From positions 79,070 through 143,069 of the forward strand of contig JBAMJV010007509.1 in NCBI GenBank assembly GCA_037951105.1: a stretch of 64,000 bases of DNA, written 5' to 3'. This DNA comes from Echinarachnius parma. Lineage: Eukaryota; Echinodermata; Echinoidea; Clypeasteroida; Echinarachniidae. Below the pieces are notes generated by a model that saw only the letters and a list, made by a program, of their open reading frames with translations, was not told the origin of the DNA and ran no database searches. This document shows positions 1 to 11,844 of the stretch, in pieces. Positions within the stretch are counted from its first letter, which is position 1; every line of letters starts with the position of its first letter. Made by a program: the position numbers and the translations under genes.

Positions 1-541
1 CGAGTATCGGCGTAACTTTGATTGCACATCCGTCCACAACATCGTTCAAATGACTAGCAATTTCGCGCATCCTGTTCAATTTTCGACTGCAAAACGAACT
101 GACGAACCATGAATTTCTCCAAAATAACCACTCATAAAGTAAACAATATTGATTTCCCCATTTCTTATTTAAATTACACTACTTAATGGACTGTCAAACA
201 TACACATGTTCAATTATCATTGGAGAAAATGGGTCGGCAAAATCTTCCGATATTTTCTACCGAGAAAAAATATTTCTCGGATCCGTCTCGGAATCGGCTC
301 GGAAGCCATTACCGCCGGGATCTCGGATCGGATCCGGATCGGATAACAGCATTAGTATTCATTTATATTTCCAAAATATGTTTTTGGGGATCATTTTCCA
401 AAGAAAAACAAACAGATTTTTTTTTTTTTTTTTTGCCGATCCGATCTTCCGATTTTTTCTGCATGATCGGAAATCGGCAAAAACGGTCCGATCATGTATG
501 ATCGGATCGTGATCGGCATGCCGATCCGATGATCGGTTACA
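1..541. repeat. Dispersed GATCGG-rich repeat, copy A (cut by the window start)
   Basis: Bases 1 to about 350 match 20860-21215 in the same orientation with scattered differences, including the stretch with TCAAATGACTAGCAATTTCG. The right part is a dense cluster of GATCGG/CCGATC words that can pair with each other, split by a T-run at 418-434. It ends near a GATCGGTTACAGCAC motif. No coding capacity is seen; the two short overlapping ORFs here are repeat translations. It is probably the end of a non-autonomous transposable element whose other end lies outside the window. Confidence 0.7.
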
Positions 542-1118
542 GCACTACTTTCTATATGCCATAGACCCACCCTAAGACCAATGCCATATAGAAAGCACAG
601 TAAACAAATTTGTGAGATTTACCCAAAAAATGTAAAACTATCTCTAGCTATAATAAAGTATTATCTCACCAAATTAATCAACTGTGGATAGTAGGAGGGT
701 AGAATTAAACACAATTTGAAACTTACATTGAGCCTTCTGATGTAAAAAGTACTTTTAATTCCTATTTGAGAATTGTGATCTTTAGAAATATTGCAATGGA
801 TCTGATCCAATCTGGTTATCTGTGCCAGAGCTGTACTGCCCTCTAAATGCAAAAGTAGACCAGTTGTTTACATGTTTAGGCTTATGCCCAGTAACCTTCT
901 TAAATTCCTACTGAAACTGCAGAACAGTGGTAACAAAAACTTCAATGACAAGGTGATTGAAAGGATCTTACATCTGTGTCCATTGTCTGTGAATGTGTGA
1001 ATTGACTGCCTGGCCATAGGCCCTGGTTTAGCTTTTGTATAAACGTAACAAAGAATGTAGGTCAATCTGTGACTATAAAGAATTCTTTAATCTTTATAGC
1101 CAGCTTTGATTCTATTAT

Positions 1119-1177
1119 AAGATTAACATGGTCATGATTCAATGAAGCCTTCATTCAATCATGACCATGTTAATCTT
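1119..1177. repeat. Near-perfect 29-bp hairpin
   Basis: The arms at 1119-1147 and 1149-1177 are reverse complements with one mismatch and almost no loop. The inner part could also be drawn as a 19-bp stem with a 17-nt loop. AAGAATTCTTTA-type palindromes flank it on both sides (about 1079-1090 and 1201-1213). It could be a very short MITE or a microRNA-like hairpin. It lies left of the BOD1-type exon, so it is intronic if that gene continues leftward. Confidence 0.7.
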
Positions 1178-1867
1178 TAAATAGATAGTTCACAGTTTGT
1201 AAGAATTCTTTAGAATGAAGACATGCTATAATTGTTTGTTGAACAAAGCCATATTATGCTATTACAGCCATAACACAGCATCAAATTGATAGTGTGAAAA
1301 ACATCTAGTGTAAGGCTAGGCAGACAGGGGATTTCCCCAGTGTTTACTGGGACAATGAGGGCAGCTGACTATCAGGCTTTTTTACCAGGCAATGGAGTAA
1401 GGGGTTAATGTAGCATGCTGTTAACCCCTTGTCTTGTAGGGGTGCCATAGACCTTAGAGTGTATGTGCGAGTACACGAGGTGTTCGCTATATACGGGCTT
1501 GTCCCCAGCTTGTCGATATCTCCCCCAGCGCTAGCGGCGTGGACAGGTCCGAACTGGCGGTGGATTTATAAATTTCACAGGCGGATATTATTATTGGATT
1601 TCTTCCGATATTTCTGTATTTAACGATGCTTAGGTTCCGATTTTACCACACAAGCCCTATTTCAATACTTATTCAACAATAATGATCAATATATATGTAT
1701 TCGGCTTCTTTCCCAAAACTGGAATTCATCTTTAATCTCTTATCTTTTCAGAATGCCCCCGGCCCCAGCTGCTGCTTAGCCTTAGCTCAGCTCAGCGGGC
1801 CAGGGACGGCACACGTGTGCGTGCGAGAACGCATATTGCTGCAGCTAGCTAGCTACTGTCTACTTAC

Positions 1868-1987
1868 CTTCGTGTCAACATCAGCAAGGCAATCACGACG
1901 AAATTGATCGAAAATCCCTTGAGCTTTTACTCTATCGACTATTCTGGTGACTAAGGCAGGATCTACTCCGTTCGCTGTTGCTGACAT
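1868..1987 (-). CDS. BOD1: BOD1/BOD1L-type protein, first coding exon (partial gene)
   Basis: Read on the minus strand, an ATG at 1987 opens a 40-codon exon ending exactly at an AAG|GTAAGT splice donor (intron starts at 1867). The end of the peptide, IFDQFRRDCLADVDTK, is nearly identical to the start of the conserved Shg1-type domain of vertebrate BOD1 and BOD1L1, where the next exon continues with PAYQNLRQ. In vertebrates BOD1 acts at kinetochores by restraining PP2A-B56, and BOD1L1 protects replication forks and associates with SET1 complexes. The 40 residues cannot tell BOD1 from BOD1L. The short variable lead (MSATANGVDP) agrees with a divergent N-terminus. No following exon was recognised between 1 and 1867, so the gene must run out of the window to the left through a long intron. 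The open frame is too short for usual ORF cut-offs. Confidence 0.85.
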
Positions 1988-2270
1988 CTTGGCTTTTTAT
2001 TAGAGCTAAATAGGTCTGAGATCGTGCGTACTGTAGGAGCAGTTTGTATGTACTGAAAAACATTGAGATATTCATGCACAATTCATTAAAAACATGAACA
2101 GAGCGGTATATACTACCGCTTGTAAAAGTAAAACAATAACATCTCTTTCCTCATGCAGCGCATGTAGAGCGCATCTCATGGCGGTGCACACCGATCTCTA
2201 TAGAAATATATTTCTATAGATTTGTGGCAGTGTATGATAATATATTTATGTTCACCTGCCCTGTCACCAA

Positions 2271-2343
2271 GCCCGGTTAGCTCAGTCGGTAGAGCATGAG
2301 ACTCTTAATCTCAGGGTCGTGGGTTCGAGCCCCACATTGGGCG
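2271..2343 (+). tRNA. tRNA-Lys-CTT: tRNA-Lys (anticodon CTT)
   Basis: This is a 73-nt gene with a full cloverleaf. The acceptor stem GCCCGGT pairs with ATTGGGC (with two G-U pairs). The D arm carries TAGCTCAGTCGGTAGAGCA. The anticodon stem TGAGA/TCTCA encloses the loop CTCTTAA with anticodon CTT. The T arm is GTGGG TTCGAGC CCCAC, and the discriminator base is G. The internal A box and B box (GGTTCGAGCC) are intact, and a T-run (2346-2352) provides the Pol III terminator. No intron. It is almost the same as vertebrate tRNA-Lys(CTT), so it is likely functional. It lies about 280 bp upstream of the BOD1-type start codon and points away from it. Confidence 0.97.
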
Positions 2344-2345
2344 CC

Positions 2346-2352
2346 ATTTTTT
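2346..2352 (+). terminator. Pol III T-run terminator of tRNA-Lys
   Basis: A run of seven T begins two bases after the mature tRNA end, which is the usual RNA polymerase III stop signal. Confidence 0.85.
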
Positions 2353-3399
2353 TCCCATCTTTCCGTCACATTTAATGCATTTTTACTACAGATGGAGTTA
2401 CAACTCGGGTTCCCCATTTCTTTATGTCTCTGTATTCGTCTTTTAATTTTCATTTATGTTTAGATTAAAATTAAAATTAAAAGAGGATATACACTATTTT
2501 TTTTGGCTTATCTTGCCAAATACATTTATAAATATATATTATTTTGTTGAATTTTGTATTTGTATTTTTTTCGTTGTAATATATTTATGCATGTATGTTG
2601 ATATATTTTTGTTGTGCACAAGGCACTTTAGTCCTCTTGTTTATTTTATGTATTCAATAAATCCGATATATCTATATATCTATCTAACCCCTAAAACTGC
2701 AATACAAGGTTGTTTGGTACTTGGTAGTTTATTCCTCCAAAATACTCCATAGGAGTTTTAACTTCACGGAAGTATAATTATAACAACACCGGAAAGCTTA
2801 GATTTCTTTGTTTATAATTCAGAAATACCCAAATCAGACAAATATATTGGGTTTGCCTTGGCTGGCCTTTATTTTTGTTTTAATAAAAACACTAATTTGT
2901 GATATAGGAACAAAGCTCATTCTGGAGACATCTTATTCCTAAATCTAATTCGTAATTTATTTCTATACCATTAAATGTGGAGAACCACATGCTTCCATTC
3001 GTATTTCAAATCATACTAACGACACACATCCCCACTTTTAACACTTACTTACATTATATTTGCTGACGATATTAGTCACATAAACTAAAATACACTGAGT
3101 GATAGACTCCAATTCGACATAGAATCCCCATGTTATCTTGTTTCGACAGCTATATATATATAGCTATATTTCATAAGTGAAATATTTTCTTTCAAAAAGG
3201 ATTTTATTTTATGGTATATAATACCTCGTCACATTTCTTAATTCACAATAGCATAGGAAAATTGCAGCATAACAAATTCTTCAAAAGAAAGCATTGTACA
3301 TGGGCGTAGGAGCACATTTTTCTCAGGGGAGGGGGGGGGGGGGGCGGGGGGGGGGGGGGGGCTGAGGTCTTTTGCCCGAATAATTATACTTCCCATTTT
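2353..3399. other. Intergenic AT-rich stretch with a long G tract
   Basis: No gene is supported. The sequence is strongly AT-rich, with TATATA runs at about 2670 and 3150. A G homopolymer with two interruptions occupies about 3326-3361. The 98-residue ORF at 2456-2752 is just an AT-rich open frame. Confidence 0.6.
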
Positions 3400-3710
3400 C
3401 ACCTGACATGCAAAAAAAAAAGTCTTCGACTCTTAGATGCGAGTGTTGAACCCACAAATGTAGAAATAACCACCAATGAAGAAACGATCACAAAATAAAT
3501 TAGAAGAACCACTATAATGTAGAAAACGACCACAAATGTAAAATACATCAACCACAAGAAAAATTCAACCACAAATGTAAAAACGACTCTTAGATGCTGT
3601 TGAACCCACAAAATAATGTAGAAACGACCACAAATGTAGACAAATTCAACCACAAATGTGACGAACAGCTACCACAAATGTAAAAACACCGACTAATGTA
3701 GTAAAGTACT
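3400..3710. repeat. Degenerate tandem repeat with CCACAAATGTAGAAACGA-like units
   Basis: The words CCACAAATGTA(G/A)A and AACGACCAC recur many times at irregular spacing of about 20-40 bp. A longer phrase (CGACTCTTAGATGC ... TTGAACCCACAAA) occurs at about 3425 and again at about 3585. The two minus-strand ORFs over this region are repeat translations. Confidence 0.7.
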
Positions 3711-3723
3711 AAAGTAGTAACTT

Positions 3724-3850
3724 TCTTGAGGGTGCAATCTTGCACCTTTAAAGGTGCAAAGTTGTACCCCAAAGGTACAAGATTGCACCCTCAAGAAGGG
3801 GTGCAAAATTGCACCCTATGTTGAGGGTGCAAAGTTGTACCTTAAAAGGA
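3724..3850. repeat. GGTGCAA/TTGCACC palindromic cluster
   Basis: CTTGAGGGTGCAATCTTG at about 3724-3741 is the reverse complement of CAAGATTGCACCCTCAAG at about 3778-3796. Further copies of GGGTGCAAAGTTGTACC follow up to 3841. It can form nested hairpins and is probably a small MITE or its remnant. Confidence 0.7.
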
Positions 3851-4149
3851 GCCGCCAGTGTTGCATCACTTTGCACCTTTTTTGTACCTGTTTTTCTTAG
3901 TGTGTACATGTTTAAACGCTAATTACAGATATAACGAGAGTACGGGAGCCGTGCGATTAATTTTGCTTGAACTCCCAAAATCATCGTACGGTCCCCGGCA
4001 AATATGTGACCGCTACACAAAGATAACGTACACATCGTGCGATATCCCAACTCCACGAAATCGTAGAAAATCCGCCGTAGGTTAAAAAATCGTACGGCGC
4101 CCGGAGCATTTGTGACCGAGGCATATACGACACGGCTTTACGGACATGT

Positions 4150-4796
4150 GTGACTGGGACATAATACTTATAACTAGTATGTTATCAGGCATATCAGGCA
4201 TATATAATTTTTGTTTTCAAAATTTGTTCAGTTCTTGAACTTCTTGATACAACTACGCGATACACGGCCGCTTCTCGCTGGTGTTATTTTCGTTATAGCA
4301 GATGTACATAGTTGTTTGCCTAATTCCAATTGGTGCATTGATCACCTTTGCAACCATTTTGATTGACAACAGTGGCTGTTTATTCTTGGTCACACATGCA
4401 GTCATCGAACTTTGCATCGGACATTTCATCTCGCGATCTCTCTTTTTGGCCACTTCTCCGGACGACCGGACGCGTCCCGATGAAAATCAGGCTAAAGTAA
4501 AGAAAGGGATACTAGCTGTACACGGAGCTTTTCCTTTCTGGAATACTTGCCATCTATGTGCTCGAAGGGGATTTTAGGTCACGTTTCATACATTGCAAGG
4601 TTCGTCATGATGTCAGATGACTGTCTTCTTCTTTGGAAAACACTGCAATTGTGAGACTTTGCGGGTATTACAGTTTATTATTTCGTGCATCGCTTCTTGC
4701 ATACCAAGTAAATTAACCCGTTGGAAAAATAAGACTTAATAACTGGCGCCCCATTTTCCTTCGAGCTTACCGGGACAAGATCGGATCGGAGTCGTC
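4150..4796 (+). other. Upstream flank of the LRR-Ig gene
   Basis: No gene is supported in this stretch. A 91-residue open frame at 4302-4577 has a hydrophobic start but no recognised domain, and it overlaps another frame on the opposite strand. The promoter must lie here, but I see no convincing TATA box. Confidence 0.4.
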
Positions 4797-4802
4797 TTGA
4801 AA

Positions 4803-7800
4803 ATGGCTTTCCGCATAATCGTGTCATGCTTGCTGTGCCTGATTCTGGCCCTGGTACAGCCACAAGAAACGTCAGTGTGTCCTGCGCCCTGTACATGCGA
4901 TGAGTATGGTCCTAATATGGTGGAATGCACTGGCAAAGAGGCAATAACGGAAATCCCAAGCGGCATACCATGCGAGACTATGAAACTGTCCATCTCCTTT
5001 ACAAGACTGAGGCAAGTAAAAAAGGATGATTTTTCATGTTTCGGCAACTTGATTGATTTGATTCTTTCCACGAATATCGTCAACCATATCGAGGAAGGTG
5101 CACTGGAACATCTTGTCTCCTTGTCGTATTTGGATTTATCGTACAACCATCTGACCTACGTTCCGTATCTCGGCTCTCTACCAACCCTGCACATCATCGA
5201 TATCTCCAACAATCTCCTGGAACACTGGCCACGTCGTCTGACCTCCAATCTGATTATTGATGAACTCCACATTAAATACAACAACTTGCCCTCACCGACA
5301 CCACTGCACCAACAAGTAAGGGTATTATCTCTGAAGGGGAACGGGATAACAGATATATCAAATATTACTAATGGGCCAACACGTTTTCATACACTGGATA
5401 TGTCCCAAAATGATGTGGACATTCTTAAAGACTTAGGTTTATTGAATAGAATAACGAGACTTGATCTGTCCTCGAACAAGATTCGTGACATGCACAATGA
5501 TACGTTCTCGCAGCTTGCGGATCTAGAGACCTTGATGCTCCAAAACAACCGTTTAGAAGACGTTTCAGCCATTAGGAATCTACCGAACTTAGAGTACGTC
5601 TCCCTATCGAAGAACCGACTGATATCTATCGAAAGTCCAGCTCTATCCAACCTCACGAAGCTCAGATGCTTAGACCTCGCAGAGAACAGACTAGTCGAAG
5701 CAGGGTTCCAGCCTTTAGTACTTCCACGCCTAGAATCGCTTGTATACTACTACGTGGAAACAAGTTTCGATCTTTGGACACAGCAACACTTATGCCTATA
5801 TTAAGCACGATAAGAGATTATGTACTAAATGTGAATAGTAACAGGCTTACCGAACTATATCTACATGGATGTCCGCAATATTCCGAATTATATGCCGCAT
5901 GTAATGCATTAATTTCAGTAAACCTTTCGAAATGTTGTCATCATCACTTGATTAACGTAGATTTATATGAAAACAGTTTGCGTCATGTGGACAATTTTCA
6001 TAACTTACCCAGCCTTCAGTGGTTGCGTCTTAGTGACAATTTATTGACTGAGTGGAAGGAAGGACACCTGAATGGGAGTGCAAACCTACGACACCTAGAT
6101 CTCAACAGAAATCAGATCAAAAGTGTTGAGAAATTGACCTCTCTGCCTTCGCTCTGGGAATTAAACCTCTCTGAGAACCGTTTGACTCATCTCAGGAGTG
6201 ACACTTTTGAAAACACTCTTAATCTGAAAAATCTTGATTTATCGAGCAACAAACTTTCCAACTTGAATTTTAGTGTTACGCTTGGTGCACTAACAGTATT
6301 GAACTTGGGTAATAATATGTTACGATGTGTTGATTTCCTTCAGTGCAATTCTCTTCCCCTTCTCGAATCTTTGTATCTTGAAAATAATTACATTTATGAA
6401 CTTCATCCATTTTCGTCTAATTTGCAATATTTAAACCTGGCAGGAAATTACATAGCTGATTTTGATATGACAACATTTTATTTAACATCCATTCTCTTTC
6501 TGGACCTTTCCAGAAACAGACTGACAAGTTTCTTTATTTTATCTTCGAATTTGGTTTTTACTATTGATAATAACAATGCATCCTGGTTTAAGAACAATAC
6601 AATATATGGTAGAGATGTCAGCGCAGAAAACGTTGGTATCACAGATTTGGACACAATTGAGATTCACGATTCCCTTTATCGTCTCCATCTTCCAGGTAAT
6701 TCAATTCGAGAGATTATCAGTGATACATTCCAACTCGCTACATCTTTGGTATTTCTGAACTTGTCTAACAATGTGATAATTCGTGTGGGAGAATCAGGGT
6801 TCCGAGGTATGACACATCTTGTATCTTTAGATTTGGAGCGAAATTATTTGACTTATCTTCCGCCTAAATCGTTTGACGATCTAAAACATTTAAGAAGTCT
6901 CCGTCTATCGGGAAATCCCATAACTTTTACTTCGCCATTTATGAGTATAACCGTATATGTTTTTCTTAATCTTGACAATTCGCACGCACTGCCTAACGTT
7001 CATGACATCAAGAATGTGAGCTATTTGTTTTTAAGAAATAATTCAGACGTGAAATTCAAGTTTAGTGGCAATAGCAGTATTACATTCCCAAATCTCAGAA
7101 TACTTGATCTTTCTCAAAACGATTTAACGGCAATCTGTCCTTTCAACGTTCAAGCTAAAAATCTCCTCAGTTTAGATTTATCCAATAATCGCATTTCATC
7201 ATTCTCATTAATATGCTTTACATTCATTCGCTGTCCTTACTCTATGAAACTCTCACATAATCGTATCCAAAGTATTCACAATGAAACATTTCACAAGGAT
7301 CAGCAGTTCAATACTTTACTGCTGGATCATAATCGCATCAAGGTTCTGGAAAAAGGTTCGTTCCGTTTCCAGATGTCGCTTTCTGATCTCTCATTGAACG
7401 GCAATCAACTTACAAATTTGGACGGAGCATCTTTAACATTCTCTTTCCAATATTTGACCGTGAAGCTTGCTGATAATCCATGGAGTTGCGATTGTTCCAT
7501 CTCATACTACCTCCGGTCCGTCGCAAGCTCGTCGGTCATATGTCAGTCCCCGACGTCCATCAAGAACACAGTACTCCAGAATGTTGATTCTTCTGATCTG
7601 ATCTGCCAAGTCACTCGTCCTAGACTTTGTAGCAAAGCGCGGGTTTCCTTGGCCATAGATATCAATGAGAGGTATTTGGAACTACCATGTCCCATCGAGC
7701 GTGACAACTTGACGTCCGGAATCCAGTGGTCTGTCGGCATGGTCGGGGAAATCCCAGTGTCTTCTACAAGTCCTTTCTATTCTGTGATTTACGTTGACCC

Positions 7801-8134
7801 GAATGGCTCATTGCATATCCAGTTTATAACGCATGATATCATACCGAGACCCCTCTCTTGCTGGGCCGAGAATGCCGGTGGCAGGACTAACTTTAGTCTT
7901 GACCTCGTTGTTTTAGATCTCGGGGATGCCAGAAGTACTGGAACGTGGTCACGTGGTTCAAATCAGTCGTTCCTAACAGTATCAGAATTCAACGAGATTG
8001 CGACCTGTGGTCCTTGGGGAGGAGACACCGGCTCGCGGAAACTGTTTATAATATGCGCCATCTTGTCTGCGTCGTTCGTTTTGTATCTATATGGTCAGTT
8101 CGTATACGTATCTGGAGCTGTGTGCAAGAAATGA
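4803..8134 (+). CDS. LRR-Ig single-pass membrane receptor, single exon, with one frameshift
   Basis: The ATG at 4803 opens a hydrophobic signal peptide (residues 1 to about 21), followed by an LRRNT cysteine cluster (CPAPCTC). About two dozen leucine-rich repeats of LxxLxLxxNxL type run to about 7460. An LRRCT (NPWSCDCS, about 7471-7610) follows, then one Ig-like domain (ELPCP...SCWAENAGG, about 7670-7900) and a transmembrane segment (about 8041-8110) with a tail of about seven residues. There is no TIR or kinase domain, so it is not a Toll-like receptor of the usual kind. LRR-Ig membrane proteins are expanded in invertebrate deuterostomes, where roles in recognition or adhesion are suspected; ligand unknown. 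One frame break at about 5740-5760, inside a TAC repeat, shifts the frame as a single missing base would. Each side keeps good LRR register up to the break, so this is either a fresh pseudogenising mutation or a sequence error. Total length would be about 1110 residues. No intron is needed, and nothing is seen in the cytoplasmic tail. Confidence 0.85.
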
Positions 8135-8433
8135 CTTGTAGCATACACAGGGACAAACTGTTTATTGGTGGCGCACCGCGCCTGGTTCGGTCTGGGTCAA
8201 ACCAGATTGAGCATGTTGAGTGGGGACGGAGGTTTCTTCTGTATTCCTGTCCATCATCTACTCCTCTAATGTTTGGCCTGTATTTGGCGCAGCTCACAGC
8301 CTTCCTGCTTGTTGCCATAATGTCAGCTGATCGAGGAGGCGAGAACGGGGTAGCTGGGAGGCAGCGTCTGGTAGGGGGGGGGGGGGGGGGGGGGTTCCCT
8401 CTTTGCCTTAGCTATACGCCAGATATAGACTAA

Positions 8434-8775
8434 GGGGCCTTGCAAAGTTTAAACAAAAAAATAAAATATCCAAATAACATTTGGAAGTGGGTGGGTGGGT
8501 CCAGGGCCATTTTGGATTAAAAAATAAAAACAATTGGAAAACCCCCCAAAATAAAGATTTAGTGTAAAAAGCTGCACTTTACTCGTCTCCCGCCACAATA
8601 CTGTTGGGACCCAGAAGGAATGTCTGGATCGGAAGTCATCGAAAAGTCATTATATGATTTGAGTAGGCTGTCCATGTCGGAGATGGATTTCAAAAAAGGG
8701 AGGTGGGTGGGTGGGGAGAGCTCTATCCAAATTTTATTTGGATGTCTGGAATTGTTTAAAACTTTGCAAGACCCC
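8434..8775. mobile_element. 342-bp MITE with TAA target duplication
   Basis: GGGGCCTTGCAAAGTTTAAA at the left matches the reverse complement of the right end (GGGGTCTTGCAAAGTTTTAAA on the other strand, one inserted base). TAA flanks both sides (8431-8433 and 8776-8778). A 3-bp TWA duplication is typical of PIF/Harbinger-type elements. There is no coding capacity. It begins about 300 bp after the LRR-Ig stop codon. Confidence 0.8.
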
Positions 8776-8778
8776 TAA

Positions 8779-10172
8779 AAGTGTCCCTTTTCAGGGTGCC
8801 CAACAGTTATTAAACTTGAAAACTCTGATGATTTTGATAAATTGTTTCAATGATAATTAGGGGTGTTATGCACAATCATTTATCTGATTGTCACATCGGT
8901 TGAAATGAATGGATCGCTCAAAACCGTTGAAGGGACCATTTAGTGTATTATTATTATTATTATTATGTTTTTTAAATTACTAATAATGACTTTAAAATCA
9001 GCACATTCATTCGCACTACTGCTTTACTCTATATAACTTTGTTTTAAATTCATAAAAGGGGAAATTGTTTGAATCAAGTTTAACAAGTCATGCCGACATA
9101 AATTACTGTTGGTTGTCGTTTGGAAAGTATACATATTATGATATACGTATAAATTATATTGATATCAATGTAATAACATTATATACCTGACTTGCATATT
9201 ATGATCCATATACTTGTATATATTCAATGTTACGGCCTTATTTAAGCCAATGTATCTTCATATAATTGTACTCGACTCTGTCCCATTTCTCTTTTTCTCT
9301 CTTTTTCTCTCTACAGCTCTTTATAAGTCGTATTTGTTATTTTTTCTCCCCTCTGGCCCTCTCCCTTATCCCTTGTCTCTCGCACCATGCACCAAGTCTA
9401 TTTCTCCTCCCCCTATAATTACTTACACATATATTGTGTGATCTTGTGAAGTGATTTTATGAATATTTTCTTACGTACATAAATTGTAATTATTTGTATA
9501 GATTGCGTTCCATCTGTATTTTCTATGTTTTAAGTCCTCCATTTAAACGGGCTATACTTTCCATGGGCACTTTAGCCATTGGTAACAAATCTGTTCTTTT
9601 GTGTATTTGATTTCATATACTGTTGAAATAATTTGAAACCGAGTTGATATTGAAGAGAAATCGAAATCGATATTGAAGTGAACTTGAAATTGAAATTGAA
9701 TTGACATAATCATACTCTAATATTGTTTTTTATGCAACACTATCTATTGGGATTTTTTACCAATCCAACAGAATTAAGATTTAACCTGCTGGACTAAAAA
9801 CCCAATGAAAAAGTAACAAAACATGTTATAGTTGCAATCATATCTTCAAGCCTACATCTTGATATAATACAATTAGTATAAGGTATACTTCATTAGACAA
9901 TATCACAAGGACAAAAATAGCACTATCGTGTTTTTTGTGCATATGGACTCTATAATTATTTACTAATATATTTCTCCGTTTGTACATGAATAAGATTTTC
10001 CACTTTGTTGTAGTATAAGACTGTATTGTACTGTACATATTGATCTTTATGTTAGTTCGCTTGTTCAATCAACTGATCATGCAAATCTGTAAAAAAAAAA
10101 ATGTTAAAAAATGGTATAGGGAGGGGCCTTACTTCGGAAGGGTAATTTTTGCCTTTTCATGTTTGGTCTCCA
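8779..10172. other. Intergenic, no gene seen
   Basis: AT-rich sequence with a short ATT microsatellite (about 8949-8965) and a CT-rich tract (about 9285-9380). The small ORFs here have no domain or splice support. Confidence 0.6.
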
Positions 10173-10473
10173 GGGGGTGTTTCACAAAGATCCTAAGTTG
10201 AACTTAACTCTAAGTTGGACTTAACAATTATGGCAAGCCATTTGTAGCCTTGGAACCAAATATATTCACAAGCAAAAATGCAAGTATTTTAGACTTGACA
10301 TAAATGTTACATCAAGAACATGAAATCCCCTTGATAAAAGAAAATAGCAATGGTTTGAAACAATATTGTATGCCTTTTAAAATAAATTTTCCAAAAATAA
10401 ACTAACGGCTTTCCATAATAGTTAGGTCCAACTTAGATTTAAGTTCAACTTAGGATCTTTGTGAAACACCCCC
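10173..10473. mobile_element. 301-bp palindromic MITE
   Basis: The left end GGGGGTGTTTCACAAAGATC continues for about 50 bp as the near-perfect reverse complement of the right end, which closes with GATCTTTGTGAAACACCCCC. The interior is AT-rich and non-coding. No clear target duplication is visible. Confidence 0.85.
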
Positions 10474-11514
10474 AATGTCTATCTTTGTATTATTGACAAT
10501 CTTGTATGTTATCAATAAATGTATACTAGTATTCATATGTTCGATGTTATTGTATTACTGTGCTGAAAGAAAAATAAATACAAATTGAAACTTTAACTTT
10601 AACATAATGATCTGGGCATAATTCTTGTTGATAAGTTGTGTCTGAATATAAGTCACATTGAATATACATAATATGTATACATGTACTTCTTATAAACACT
10701 GCACAACAATTTTGGAAACTCAAATTGAATTGATACCATTTATCGTAGTGTACTGTAATTTCAATTAATGGTATCATTGGAAAGACAGTTTATTTTCATT
10801 TATAGTTATACCCAATTTGTCACGGAATACGCAGTGTATAATAATACGAGGCAAAGTCAAAATTTAGAAGTGACAAAATACATTGCATTTGTGCAATATT
10901 ATGAAGGAAGATAATTATTGATTATTGTATCATGATCGAATGTAAATAGTCACAATATTTTTGTTAGGCTGATGTTATGTCGTTATGTTTGGATTAGGGT
11001 TAAGGTTAGGATTAAGCTATACTTCATTTATTGCATTAATTTATGTATATACATACTTATGTTTGTTGTATTATTTGTTTTATCCGTTTCATCCTCTTCA
11101 AGGTTGTGAAGAGGATGAGTTACAGTAACTGTTACTAATATTAATCTCTGGATCTTCAGTTTATAAGTTGATTTCCTACTTTTAGAGGGTCCTTCCATTT
11201 CCATATTTAAATGTAATGTACTCTAATCTTTGGTTGTATTTTATCACTATTGTACCTTTTGTTGTTTTGCTTTCATGTTGATTTAACTAGTAATGTTTTT
11301 AACGGAATGGTGAATAAAGTTTCAATTTCAATATTGGTTCTGACCTCCCGTCTTTCAATATGAAGTTTGTTGGTTCAATTTCAAACTGCGAGGCACAGGT
11401 GTCCTTTAGAAAGACACTAGGTAGGCCTACCTCCTTGCTTTATTTGCTGCTGTCAACCCAGGTGTATACCTGGCAGGAATTTATTCCTTGAAATGCTTGA
11501 GCCATATTCGGGCA

Positions 11515-11650
11515 AAACGCACCTGAAATTTGGGCAAATCATGTCATATTTGGGCAAAATCCATGTCTTATTCGGGCAAAATCATGTCATATTCGGGCAA
11601 ATTCATATTATATTCGGGCAAAATCATGTTACTTTCGGGCATTGTAATGT
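11515..11650 (+). repeat. Minisatellite of TTCGGGCAAAATCATGTCAT-like units
   Basis: At least five imperfect units of about 24 bp carry the core TTCGGGCAAA. A related TATCTTATTCGGGGG phrase occurs once more near 15370. The ORFs on both strands here are repeat translations. Confidence 0.75.
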
Positions 11651-11844
11651 TATTTTCGAGCTTTAAACAGGCGAGGACTCTTTTGTTTTGTTTTTGCCTG
11701 TCAAGTGAAAATGTGAACATTCGAAAATTCAGGCAAAAAACCTCAGCCTCCCCGGTCAAGCAAACACTTTGCAAATATACATGTACAGTAGAACCACTTT
11801 ATAATGAGGTACCCGATACAGCGAGGTAATTTCACACGTCCAGT

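Larger units (their letters stand above)
1..1867 (-). other. First intron of the BOD1-type gene (inferred)
   Basis: No coding exon is seen here. The stretch holds dispersed repeat copy A, the 1119-1177 hairpin, and a short inverted repeat AGGGGTTAA...TTAACCCC at about 1400-1427. Several small ORFs on either strand have no recognisable domains or splice support. Intron status is inferred from the donor at 1867. Confidence 0.5.

Noticed and set aside
661..1065. Further BOD1 exons on the minus strand in the first kilobase
   Set aside because: Donor-like sites exist near 720 and 968, but the peptides do not resemble the expected PAYQNLRQ region and phases do not fit.
7945..8433. 162-residue ORF as a cytoplasmic domain of the LRR-Ig receptor
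   Set aside because: It overlaps the Ig/TM coding frame in another frame, ends in a G tract and shows no TIR or other domain.
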